A stretch of DNA of 64,000 nt, from positions 172,775 through 236,774 of the forward strand of contig NZ_QLTK01000008.1 in NCBI RefSeq assembly GCF_003269035.1, written 5' to 3'. A program made the position numbers and the translations under genes. The notes below the pieces were generated by a model that saw only the letters and a list, made by a program, of their open reading frames with translations, did not search any database and was not told the DNA's origin. Each line of letters begins with the position of its first letter. Position 1 is the stretch's first letter. Source of the DNA: Paraburkholderia bryophila. GTDB taxonomy: Bacteria > Pseudomonadota > Gammaproteobacteria > Burkholderiales > Burkholderiaceae. Shown piece after piece: positions 34,004 to 42,477 of the stretch.

Positions 34004-34255
34004 CTACTCCGAGAGACTTTGGATCAGCGCACGAATGTCCTCAACTCGCCAGGCGGTGATGCGGGCGGACAGCTTGACAGGCTTCGGATAGCGACCGTCT
34101 TTCACTCCCTGGAGCCAATGGGCACGCGACAGCGGTAGTGGACCGTGCGGTTTGACGATTTGGTTAACCCGAACGAATCCTTCCGCGGGCATTTTCATAC
34201 TCTCTTGGCTCAAGGCAATCTCCTTTGGACAATTGACTTTGGGAGGATGAGGCAC
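34004..34255 (-). CDS. AlpA-family regulator
   Basis: An 83-residue protein with the AlpA domain in its last 60 residues: GFVRVNQIVKPHGPLPLSRA, HWLQGVKDGRYPKPVKLS, then ITAWRVEDIRALI. It is distinct from the AlpA of island 1 and may start at an internal ATG. It is followed immediately by the DUF1376 gene, and its upstream region is cut short by the IS6-family element. Confidence 0.8.
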   Translation of the reverse strand: MPHPPKVNCPKEIALSQESMKMPAEGFVRVNQIVKPHGPLPLSRAHWLQGVKDGRYPKPVKLSARITAWRVEDIRALIQSLSE

Positions 34256-34390
34256 GCAACCGATCCCGAAAATGAGGAGAGAGGCTCCAAAAAAATCTCC
34301 TAAAAAAATTCAGAAATTCCAGGGAAACGAAGTTGAGTCGATGTCGTTGGCGGCTACACATATTCCGTTGGGCTGGTGACCCTGAACGAG

Positions 34391-35225
34391 GGCAATGTCA
34401 ACTTGAAGACCGCGCTGGGTAGAATGGGGGGATGAAGAAAAATCGCTCGCCGTATCACGGCTTCCGTTGTCCGGCCGCAGTTATCAGTTGCGCGGTGCGC
34501 TGGTACCACCGTTTCAACCTGAGCCTGCGTGACATAGAGGAATTGCTGCTCGAGCGCGGCGTCGTGGTCAGCTACGAGTCGGTGCGCAACTGGTGTGACC
34601 GATTCGGCGCGATGTTTGCCTACCAGGTGAAAGCGGCCCGGCCGCGGCCGGGAACGACGTGGCATCTCGATGAGCTGTTCGTGAAACTGCGCGGTAAGCC
34701 GTACGTGCTGTGGCGTGCGGTGGATGAGCGCGGCGTCGAACTCGACGTGCTGCTGCAAAAGCGCCGTGACAGGACTGCCGCAAGGCGCTTCTTCAAAAAG
34801 ATGTTGCGCTCGTACCCAGTTGCCCCGGAAGATTGTCACCGACCAGCTGCGCAGCTATCCGGCGGCAAGATCCGAGGTGCCGCAACTGGCCGGCGTGAAG
34901 CACGTCTTCGTGAAGGCCTCGGCCCGGGTCAATAACCGCGCGGAGAACAGCCATCAGCCGACGCGTCGGCGTGAGCGTCAGATGCAGGGTTTCCGTGACC
35001 CGCGGCGCACGCAGCGCTTCCTGTCGAACTTCGGCCCGATCCGTCAGCACTTCGCGCTGCCCCGGCACAGCATGAGTGCGGCTAACCATCGCGCACAACT
35101 GCGGGCACGTTTGGCCAGCTGGTTCCAGTGGACGGTCGCTGAGCCGTCTGGTGTCGATCACTAATCAACAGGAATCCTACTCATACTGCATCGGTACATG
35201 CCCACGTCGTCAACTTGACAAAGCC
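34391..35225 (+). mobile_element. IS6-family insertion sequence (835 bp)
   Basis: Terminal inverted repeats are visible: GGCAATGTCAACTTGAAGAC at 34391 against GGCTTTGTCAAGTTGACGAC read inward from 35225 (about 16 of 20 match). The transposase fills the interior. The flanking octamers (TGAACGAG and TCGGCGTG) differ, so no target duplication remains. The right flank is an IS66 gene and the left flank is not, indicating an adjacent deletion or replicon fusion mediated by this element. Confidence 0.82.
34432..35164 (+). pseudogene. IS6-family DDE transposase, frameshifted
   Basis: The frame from 34432 encodes the N-terminal half (RCPAAVISCAVRWYHRFNLS, then TWHLDELFVKLRGKPYVLWR with the first catalytic Asp). 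Near 34820 an extra base shifts the frame. The rest (PRKIVTDQLRSYPAARSEVP, then NNRAENSHQPTRRRERQMQG with the catalytic Asp and Glu) continues in the frame ending at 35164. Removing one T in CCCAGTTGCCCC restores a 243-residue protein. The copy is therefore inactive unless frameshifting or a sequencing error is involved. Confidence 0.88.
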
Positions 35226-35855
35226 TCGGCGTGCAGTTTCGTCGCCGACATCATGTGGCGACGCAGTGTTTCAACGAGCGGCTGCAGCAGCGTCGGCGCG
35301 TGACCGACCCACTTCGCAAGCAGCGAGCGATCCAGCTCGACGCCTTCTCGCGCGTACATGACCGAATGCCGGTAAAGCGGCACGCGATCTGCAAACTTCG
35401 AGACCAGCACGTGTGCCAGCAGGCCCGGGCCGGCGAGACCGCGTTCGATGGGACGACTCGGTGCAGGCGCCTGAGAGATGTGGTCGCAACACACGCACGC
35501 AAACTTCGGGCGCATATGACGGATGACGCGGAAGCTTGCCGGTACGTATTCAAGTTGTTCAGCGACGTCTTCGCCCAGCGGCTTCATCCGGCCACCGCAT
35601 TCCGTGCACTTCCCGGCAGATTCTGGCAAGTGCGTTCGGATCTCGCGGGGCAGATGCTCAGGCAGTGGCTAGCGCGGTGTCTGTTCTGCGGCCGTGCGCG
35701 CCGTCTTCGGGATTTCGACTGGCGCCGCGTCTTTGTCCGCCTCAAGCTCTTCAAGGCGCAGCTCGACTGGCTCGATCTGACCGTCAAGCTTCTCCGACTT
35801 GCGACCGAACGGCATACGGCGCAGCTTGGCAATGAGCAGTTTCAGGCGTTCGAAC
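35226..35855 (-). pseudogene. IS66 transposase (tnpC) fragment
   Basis: On the minus strand this encodes the middle of an IS66 TnpC: a leucine-rich start, the EHLPREIRTHLPES and KCTECGGRMKPLGED zinc-binding region, and [24 protein letters not shown] sequence ending at ATKLHAE. An in-frame TAG interrupts it near 35664. The C-terminal half has been replaced by the IS6 element. It is closely related to the tnpC at 57272-58860. Confidence 0.85.
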
Positions 35856-36028
35856 CGCCCAGGGGCGGTTCAGAACAGCTATGGAGGTTGAGTGAGATTC
35901 TCACAGGGGTTCCTTTCGACCCTGAGCTGGCCTTAATTCCGTTAAGGTCCAACGATGATCTGCATTTGAAATCCAAGCGGGTCATCAAGTGCCGATCAGA
36001 CTGTTGACCGGAAAATACGCGGCCGATA

Positions 36029-36559
36029 TTAGGATTCGCGCCATGGGTTATTTGTAACACGATCTCCCCGGATCCATCGATCGAGATCGTGACTGGCAGA
36101 GGCGGCACGTTGAGCGTACATCGTGTCCGCATTTTCGTGATCTACGGTAAATTCGAGCATCAACCCGTTCGGATCGCGAATGTACAGCGACTGGCAGAAG
36201 CCATGATTCATCTTGAAGGGCTTGAGGTCGGCTGCAATCAGACGCTGCTCTATCTCGTTCTGCGTCGAAGCCTCGACAAGAAGAGAGATATGAATGAATA
36301 GCGACTGCTCTTTGGCTTTCCATTGGCGCTGCTTTTCCGGGTCGGAAAAGTTAAAGAAAGCCAGAGAGCTCCCGTCTCCCAGTCCGTAAAATGCGTGCCC
36401 CAGGTCGACATCTTCGCCGTCGATAACCTCGTGCTCGATCCACATTGCCTTTAGCGGAAGTCCCAAGACGTCTTCGTAGAATCTCCGGTTGATCTCGTGA
36501 TCGTCCGTCGTGTAAGCGTGATGATGAAGGCGCAGCGGAAGCTGTTTCAGTTCAGACAT
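36029..36559 (-). CDS. VOC-family (glyoxalase-like) protein
   Basis: A 176-residue vicinal oxygen chelate protein. The first beta-alpha-beta unit has LRLHHHAYTTDDHEINRRFY with a metal-ligand-type His, and the second has QSLYIRDPNGLMLEFTVDHE with the ligand-type Glu. Members are metal-dependent lyases, dioxygenases or binding proteins; substrate unknown. It stands alone on the minus strand at the left edge of the metabolic region. Confidence 0.82.
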   Translation of the reverse strand: MSELKQLPLRLHHHAYTTDDHEINRRFYEDVLGLPLKAMWIEHEVIDGEDVDLGHAFYGLGDGSSLAFFNFSDPEKQRQWKAKEQSLFIHISLLVEASTQNEIEQRLIAADLKPFKMNHGFCQSLYIRDPNGLMLEFTVDHENADTMYAQRAASASHDLDRWIRGDRVTNNPWRES

Positions 36560-36781
36560 GGTGAATTAGAGAGTCTCAAAAATTGGGTTATGATCCAGGT
36601 TGTTTGCTGGGCTCAGCGACGTGCCGAGATCATTCAATGAGGTTCGTCAACGACAGGGCGTGCAACGGATTGTTTGCGCACGGATATAGATAATCGAGGC
36701 GTATCGACTCGCAGAATGGGCGATGCGATGCAACGCCGATTACCAGACCAAACGCGGCCCGCCGTAGCGTTCGCCCGACGT

Positions 36782-37285
36782 TTAACTTCGTTGGACCGCA
36801 GCGTGAGCTTGCGAAGGTTGCTGGCTCGCCGCCGGAGGATAGAGGGTGATACCGAATTGTGCCGCTGCCTTGCGCATCCTTGCCTTCATTGCGTCGTCCG
36901 GCACTCTGGGCGCCATGCCACTGCTCAGTGCATCCGAGCAGGCGCCGACGAAGCGCTCGAAACCGGCCGGAGAGCAGACCACCATGTAGCGGGATGTTGA
37001 ACCGGTCTTGTTGATCAGCTGGTGACGGCTTCCACGCGGCAGCATGAGACTCGAGCCGGTCTTCACCAAGTGACGTTCGTCGTCGACCATAACTTCAAGC
37101 TCGCCATCGAGCATGATAATCACTTCGTCTTCATAGTCATGCTCATGCATGGGAGTAGAGCGTCCCGCTGGGGAAGAAATCTCAAGCATGCAATAGGCGT
37201 GGGCCGTCTGCTCACCAGAGACGAGCAGACGCGCCCGTGAACCGCCGAAGTCGTATTCGATAGGGGCATCGTTGAAGTACGTCAT
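36782..37285 (-). CDS. Cupin-domain protein
   Basis: A 167-residue single-domain cupin. Motif 1 is STPMHEHDYEDEVIIMLDGE with the HxH...E metal ligands, and motif 2 is LMLPRGSRHQLINKTG. The open frame starts earlier (37348), but MTYFNDAPIEYDFGG at 37285 is a family-like start. It is divergent from a LysR gene, which probably regulates it. A decayed relative occurs at 52172-52411. Function may be dioxygenase or sugar isomerase-like; not determinable. Confidence 0.82.
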   Translation of the reverse strand: MTYFNDAPIEYDFGGSRARLLVSGEQTAHAYCMLEISSPAGRSTPMHEHDYEDEVIIMLDGELEVMVDDERHLVKTGSSLMLPRGSRHQLINKTGSTSRYMVVCSPAGFERFVGACSDALSSGMAPRVPDDAMKARMRKAAAQFGITLYPPAASQQPSQAHAAVQRS

Positions 37286-37424
37286 GGGCAATAGCTTCCT
37301 TGGGGTTGGAGTTATCAACGCGTCGGTGGGCTGCGCTAACCGGTCCAATCACTCTATGCGAAATACTCGTGCACATTGAGGGTTCGTAAGCCACCTCTGT
37401 TGTGAACAAAAGTCGGCAATCGAA

Positions 37425-38309
37425 ATGAAAAATCTCACCCAATTCATTAATTTCTCAGCGGTGGCGCGGCATGGAAGCTTTGCAAACGCGGCGCGAGATC
37501 TCGGGCTTGCTCCGTCGTCAGTGGCAAAGAGCGTTGCCCGCCTTGAAGCGGATCTTGGAGCACGACTGTTCCATCGGACCACCCGATCTGTCGCACTGAC
37601 GGAGGAGGGCCGCAGGCTGTTTGAAAAGTGTTCAAGACTTCTGGATGAAATAGATGCGCTCGATCTGCACTCGATCAGGGAGGGCGACGAACCGGCCGGG
37701 TTGTTACGTATTGGCGCCCCGGTGGGATACGGCACGCGCGTCCTCTTACCGAGACTCGCGACGCTGCAGGACCGCTTCCCCGCGCTTGAGATAGACCTTC
37801 GCCTTTCGGACGAACGCGTCAATCTGCTAGACGACGGACTCGATGCAGCAATCCGGTTTGGAAAACTCGAAGACTCAACGCTCGTGGCGAGGAAGATCGA
37901 TGAACAGAATCTGGTGCTCTGCGCCAGTCCTTCGTATCTTGAACGTCATGCGCCGATCCAGTCGATCAGCGATCTGGCGGGACATCGCACGATCGCATTC
38001 AGGCTCCCAACCATTGGTCGCGACCGCGCACTGCAATTTGTCGAAGACGGTGAGCCAGTTTCGATCAGCGGGAGTGCGCGTTTTCACATCAGCCATGGCG
38101 AAGCGCTCGTCCACGCGGCTCTGCTCGGCAGCGGTGTCGCACAAATCCCGCAGTTCTTCGCGCAGCCATTCTTCGAAAGCGGTGCGCTGGTTGAGTTGCT
38201 GCGCAGCTTCCGACCTGAACCCCTTAGTGTGAGCCTTATATTGCCAAGTTCCAGAAACCGCCCGCCGCGTGTAGAGGCACTGGTTAAGTTACTGACTGGC
38301 TCGCCTTGA
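37425..38309 (+). CDS. LysR-family transcriptional regulator
   Basis: A 294-residue LysR protein. The N-terminal winged helix shows NFSAVARHGSFANAARDLGL, PSSVAKSVARLEADLGARLF and RTTRSVALTEEGRRLFE; the rest is the periplasmic-binding-like effector domain (LRIGAPVGYGTRVLLPRLAT). It reads divergently from the cupin gene across 139 bp, the usual arrangement for LysR control of a target. Effector unknown. Confidence 0.92.
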   Translation: MKNLTQFINFSAVARHGSFANAARDLGLAPSSVAKSVARLEADLGARLFHRTTRSVALTEEGRRLFEKCSRLLDEIDALDLHSIREGDEPAGLLRIGAPVGYGTRVLLPRLATLQDRFPALEIDLRLSDERVNLLDDGLDAAIRFGKLEDSTLVARKIDEQNLVLCASPSYLERHAPIQSISDLAGHRTIAFRLPTIGRDRALQFVEDGEPVSISGSARFHISHGEALVHAALLGSGVAQIPQFFAQPFFESGALVELLRSFRPEPLSVSLILPSSRNRPPRVEALVKLLTGSP

Positions 38310-38521
38310 TTGCCAGGGTGCTACGGAAGCTCGGCTTACAGATGCGCGCGATAGGGATTCACATCAGGCTCGTTCATCACTTGAACCCCGACGTCACGCG
38401 CGCCCAAGACTCACTCACAGGTTCTTGCAGCCGATGAGCTATAAGCGTCTGCACGCGGTGTTAGCAGCAAGTCATATGGGGGTAGCAATCGATGAAATGG
38501 AGTGGAACGGCCCCATTCCGA

Positions 38522-39430
38522 TCAAACGATATCCGGTGCCGCGGGCCGGGTCTTCATTGCCGATATGATTTGCGCTGAATCTCTTGCAGGGGGACGGCCA
38601 AAGAGCCGCGCGTACTCCCGGCTGAACTGGGTCGGGCTTTCATAGCCGACCTCGTGCGCCGCAGCGGCTACACTGCGGCCATGAGCAATAAGCAGCAACC
38701 GAGCCTTGAGCAATCTCGTCTGTTTCTGATATTGCAATGGACTCATCGCGGTAACTGCCTTGAAGTGACGGTGAAATGCCGACACGCTCATGGCTGCGCC
38801 ATGCGCGAGTTCTGCCGTCCGCAGTGGGTGCATGTAATCTCGACGGATTCGCTTGATGGCTGCATGCACTCGCGCGAGCGCCGTATCGGGTAATGCGATA
38901 TCCCTGAGCATCCAGCCCATCGGCCCCTGAAGAACTCTATAGAGAATTTCACGCTCGTAAGCCGGCGCGAGTGCGGGAATGTCGGCGGGGTGGCGCATTA
39001 AACGCATCATCCGGAGCCATGCATCGAGTAGCTCTGCAGTCGTGGATGCCACGGCGAAGCCCGCGTCACGTCCCGCCGATGGCGGGGCATCGGGTAGATC
39101 CGACAGCAAGCCGGCGAGTACCCGCGGCTCCAGAGTGAGGCTCACAGCAAGATAGGGTTCTCCTAATGCCGACGGTCTGACGACGCCCGCTGCCGGCAGA
39201 TCGACTGACATCACGAAGTACGTTGCCGGGTCGTAACGCACCGTGCGCCCACCCACTGTCAAGGACTTGCTACCTCGCAGGATGAGGTTGACCATCGGAT
39301 CGTAGACCGCCGCCAGCTCGTGCTCCGGGATGCTTCCCTGAACCATAGCGACTCTTGGGATTCCGGTCTCAGTTCGGCGATTCTGGGCAAGAGATGCGAG
39401 GGCGCGTAGCTCGTTTAGTTGAGGTTCCAT
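38522..39430 (-). CDS. AraC-family transcriptional regulator
   Basis: A 302-residue protein with an AraC_N-type cupin-like sensor (PEHELAAVYDPMVNLILRGS, then YFVMSVDLPAAGVV) and a C-terminal AraC double helix-turn-helix (AELAHGAAMSVSAFHRHFKA, QKQTRLLKARLLLIAHGRSV, AHEVGYESPTQFSREYARLF). This N-terminal type is common in regulators of short-chain dehydrogenases and redox genes. It is divergent from the SDR gene at 39566, its likely target. Confidence 0.92.
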   Translation of the reverse strand: MEPQLNELRALASLAQNRRTETGIPRVAMVQGSIPEHELAAVYDPMVNLILRGSKSLTVGGRTVRYDPATYFVMSVDLPAAGVVRPSALGEPYLAVSLTLEPRVLAGLLSDLPDAPPSAGRDAGFAVASTTAELLDAWLRMMRLMRHPADIPALAPAYEREILYRVLQGPMGWMLRDIALPDTALARVHAAIKRIRRDYMHPLRTAELAHGAAMSVSAFHRHFKAVTAMSPLQYQKQTRLLKARLLLIAHGRSVAAAAHEVGYESPTQFSREYARLFGRPPARDSAQIISAMKTRPAAPDIV

Positions 39431-39565
39431 CGTTTCATTTGACTGCAGGCGACACCGGAAGGCAAGCCGAAAAGCAGAATCAGGCAGGATTGAGGCAGAA
39501 ATTGACGCGCCCGGACCTGCGCTGCTCGCTATCGTTCAGTCCTTAACTGACGACAGGAGAGAAGC

Positions 39566-40309
39566 ATGGGCGTTATAGTAATTACCGGTGGAAGCCGTGG
39601 CATCGGTGCAAGTACCGCGTTGGAATGCGCGAAGCGAGGGTTTGGGGTGATTCTTACCTACAAGAGCGACGTTGACGCGGCGAATTCGATAGTCCGGCGC
39701 ATCTCGGAAACAGGCGCAAAAGCGGTGGCGCTCGAACTTGATGTCAGCGATACCAGCACCTTTGCCGGTTTCCGACGGAGCGTGGAGCAGATGTTGCTCC
39801 AAGTCTGGAATGTCCGGCGTATCACTGGGCTGATCAACAACGCCGGACATGGACTATTTAACCGGATCGAGACGGTTAGCGAAAGCGAGTTTGATGGTCT
39901 TTTCAATGTGCATCTGAAGGGTCCTTTCTTCCTGACACAGACCCTGCTGCCTTTGTTTTCTCCAGAGTCGAGCATCGTCAACATCACCAGCGCGACGACG
40001 CGCGTAGCCACGGCGGGGGTGGCCCCATATGCCTCGTTCAAAGGGGCGCTGGAAGTGTTGACGCGATACATGGCCAAAGAATTTGGTGATATGCGCATCC
40101 GGGTCAACGCTGTATCACCCGGCGCAATTCGCACCGAGTTGGGTGGCGGCGTGAGCAGGGAATTCGAGGCGGCGCTCATTTCGCAAACAGCGCTAGGACG
40201 GATAGGAGAACCCGATGAGGTTGCACGTGCGATCGTATCGCTATTCACTGCCGATGGCCAATGGATCAACGCGCAAACTATCGAGGTGTCGGGCGGGTAC
40301 GTCATCTAA
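39566..40309 (+). CDS. Short-chain dehydrogenase/reductase (SDR)
   Basis: A 247-residue classical SDR. The cofactor motif is TGGSRGIG near the N-terminus, followed by LINNAGHG, the catalytic Ser region NITSATTRVA and YASFKGA (Tyr-x3-Lys), and SPGAIRTELGG. It would oxidise or reduce an alcohol or ketone with NAD(P)H. An AGGAG ribosome site precedes the ATG. It is divergent from the AraC regulator. Confidence 0.93.
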   Translation: MGVIVITGGSRGIGASTALECAKRGFGVILTYKSDVDAANSIVRRISETGAKAVALELDVSDTSTFAGFRRSVEQMLLQVWNVRRITGLINNAGHGLFNRIETVSESEFDGLFNVHLKGPFFLTQTLLPLFSPESSIVNITSATTRVATAGVAPYASFKGALEVLTRYMAKEFGDMRIRVNAVSPGAIRTELGGGVSREFEAALISQTALGRIGEPDEVARAIVSLFTADGQWINAQTIEVSGGYVI

Positions 40310-40477
40310 GGCCAATCGCCGATGATTGCGAATTGCGTCCATTCGAATAGGTTTAGCGCAATATCGCTACGAGTACGCGGTGGCCCGTTGCGCGAGCGCG
40401 GCGCGACACATCTGGCGACATTCGCAAATCGCAACCTGAGTTGGGGCGTGTTTGCTTCGGTCTGGAGTTGGACACAT

Positions 40478-41401
40478 TCACTCTCTAGCAACCGACTCGC
40501 TACCTGAAACTGCCTGTACGAGTTCCTCAGAAACCGCCCAGAGCCGAAGAGCAATCGCCTCATCCGAAAGGAATCTGGAGCCCGTTGCGACCTGGCAGTT
40601 TTTAAAATATTGCCCGGTTACATCTGCTACTGCAGGATTGGCTGCCAGATACGTCTGGGTCGTTGCTCCCTCTTCGACGGATTTCATGAAGAAGCTCGCC
40701 AATTTCAGCAAAACGTTCAATGGGAACGCCAGATTTTTGTTTAATCCTGTTCCTCTCACTGCACCCGGATGAAGCGAGTTGACGACTATGCATCGAGATG
40801 CAAGTCTTCGCGCCAGTTCTTTCGCATACAGCGAGCAAGCGAGCTTGGATTGCCCATAGAACACGAATGGGCTGTAAGTTTTGTCGCCACTTAGATCGTC
40901 GAACCGAATCCCCTCCTTAGGCGCCTGCTTCTCGCTCGCATCGCTTGAAACGATGACGATCCGTCCAGTGTGGTCCTTTATTGCGCGACTCAGACCGTTG
41001 ACGAGTGCGAAGTGCGCAAGATAGTTGACTAGAAACTGTATCTCGATACCGTGTTTCTTCACCAATGCTTTCGCTCCGACGATTCCCGCACTCGCCACGA
41101 CAGCGTCGAGTTTTCTGTTCGTTGACAGGATGGTCTTGATTGCAGTCGCTACAGATTTCAGATCTGACAGATCGCACTCGACGGCAAGCCCTCGTGCACC
41201 CACCTTGGACAGTGACTCCTGCGCCAATGAGCGCGTTCGAGCAAGCGCCACGACAAAGGCGCCCCTGCTAGCGAGCACACGCATAGTCTCAAATCCCAAC
41301 CCGGAGTTGCAACCAGTGATCAGGATAGTCTGCGTTGACAGGTCAAGACCCGCGACAGCCTCTGCTGCGGTCTGGTAGGGGGAGGTTTGCGAATTTTTCA
41401 T
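40478..41401 (-). CDS. SDR family oxidoreductase
   Basis: A 307-residue extended-type SDR resembling retinol dehydrogenase or WW-domain oxidoreductase relatives. Motifs: ILITGCNSGLGFET, AVVASAGIVGAKA in place of NNAG, RIVIVSSDASE, and YGQSKLACSLYAKELARRL with the catalytic Tyr and Lys. The long upstream frame is in the TetR gene's territory; the ATG at 41401 is chosen. It is divergent from a TetR regulator 48 bp away. Confidence 0.9.
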   Translation of the reverse strand: MKNSQTSPYQTAAEAVAGLDLSTQTILITGCNSGLGFETMRVLASRGAFVVALARTRSLAQESLSKVGARGLAVECDLSDLKSVATAIKTILSTNRKLDAVVASAGIVGAKALVKKHGIEIQFLVNYLAHFALVNGLSRAIKDHTGRIVIVSSDASEKQAPKEGIRFDDLSGDKTYSPFVFYGQSKLACSLYAKELARRLASRCIVVNSLHPGAVRGTGLNKNLAFPLNVLLKLASFFMKSVEEGATTQTYLAANPAVADVTGQYFKNCQVATGSRFLSDEAIALRLWAVSEELVQAVSGSESVARE

Positions 41402-41406
41402 GTACT

Positions 41407-41420
41407 CAAGCGTATACTTG
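41407..41420. promoter_or_regulatory. Putative TetR operator
   Basis: CAAG-CGTATA-CTTG is a short dyad centred between the divergent SDR and TetR start codons, where an autoregulating TetR protein would bind. Confidence 0.45.
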
Positions 41421-41448
41421 TATCTCTCAAAAGTAAACGGGTGTGTAC

Positions 41449-42042
41449 ATGAGGCATGACTCAGGACGGTTTGACGAGCCCAAACGCAGACGCGGGGCGG
41501 CGGCCACAAAGGACGCGATCCTCTTTGCAGGCCTGAGAGGTTTTTGCGCTCATGGCTATGACGGAATCGGGCTTCGCGATATCGCGGCATCAGCGGGGGT
41601 GACGGCAGTGCTGGTGAACCGGTATTTCGGCAGCAAGGAAGAACTGTTTTCAGCCGTAGTTGATGTTGCGTTCGGCGGAGACAATCCGTTCGGGGGCGAC
41701 CTATCCACGCTAGCCATGCGTTTAAGCCATGCTCTGATAGCAAAGTCTGTGGAGATAAACGATGAGAACGCTGACCCCTTGCTGTTGCTATTGCGATCTT
41801 CCCAAAACCCGCGAGCCGCGGAGATTCTGAAGGCAGGGATTACGCGACACTTTGCGGCACCTCTTGAGGCCGAAATGCAAGGCGCAGATGTCTCATTACG
41901 GGTCGCCATGTTGCTTGCACAGATCGCCGGCTTTCAACTGATGCGCGATGTAATCAGGCTCGACCCACTCGTTTCCTGCGCCGGAGAGACCCTCGCGAGA
42001 ACTTTGGCAATCATGTTCGAGTCGCAAATTGCGCCGCGGTAG
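41449..42042 (+). CDS. TetR-family transcriptional regulator
   Basis: A 197-residue regulator. The helix-turn-helix is AATKDAILFAGLRGFCAHGY, GIGLRDIAASAGVTAVLVNR, YFGSKEELFSAVVDVAF. The C-terminal part resembles the TetR_C_17-type ligand domain. A GTG six bases upstream is an alternative start. It probably represses the divergent SDR gene. Confidence 0.9.
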   Translation: MRHDSGRFDEPKRRRGAAATKDAILFAGLRGFCAHGYDGIGLRDIAASAGVTAVLVNRYFGSKEELFSAVVDVAFGGDNPFGGDLSTLAMRLSHALIAKSVEINDENADPLLLLLRSSQNPRAAEILKAGITRHFAAPLEAEMQGADVSLRVAMLLAQIAGFQLMRDVIRLDPLVSCAGETLARTLAIMFESQIAPR

Positions 42043-42084
42043 TTCGAAGTGCGCCTAAGTCCCAAAAGATCCGCCGACGACCGC

Positions 42085-42477
42085 TTATTTGCCTCGCCCA
42101 AATCCAAGCGTTTCCAGCGCCTCTGCGGCTGCATTGCTAGCGTCGCGCGCCGCCGGGAACCCGGCGTACGCCGACGCCTGTATCATCACTTCCTCAATTT
42201 CGTCCGCGGTCAGACCATTGGTCAACGCGATCTCAACATGGTTTTTCAATTCGTTGCGCTGGCGCAGCGCGATCAGAATGCCTAGTGTCACGAGGCTGCG
42301 AGCCCGCTGATCAAGTCCCTCGCGCGCCCACACGCTTCCGAAGACGAAGTCCATTGACAGTTCCGTCATCGACGCACCAAATGTTGCATCGTCGATCGTG
42401 GCTTTCATGCGATTCGCCCGTTCTGTGCCACGCAGTTGTTCGTACACCGCAAGTCCTTGTTCAGTGGCTTCTTTCAT
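42085..42477 (-). CDS. Carboxymuconolactone decarboxylase family protein
   Basis: A 130-residue CMD-family protein. DFVFGSVWAREGLDQRARSL and LGILIALRQRNELKNHVEIA, then LTADEIEEVMIQASAYAGFP match gamma-carboxymuconolactone decarboxylase. The usual AhpD CxxC pair is absent, so peroxidase function is unlikely. The start overlaps the end of the aldehyde dehydrogenase gene by four bases, so both form an operon and may act in the same aromatic or lactone degradation route. Confidence 0.9.
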   Translation of the reverse strand: MKEATEQGLAVYEQLRGTERANRMKATIDDATFGASMTELSMDFVFGSVWAREGLDQRARSLVTLGILIALRQRNELKNHVEIALTNGLTADEIEEVMIQASAYAGFPAARDASNAAAEALETLGFGRGK

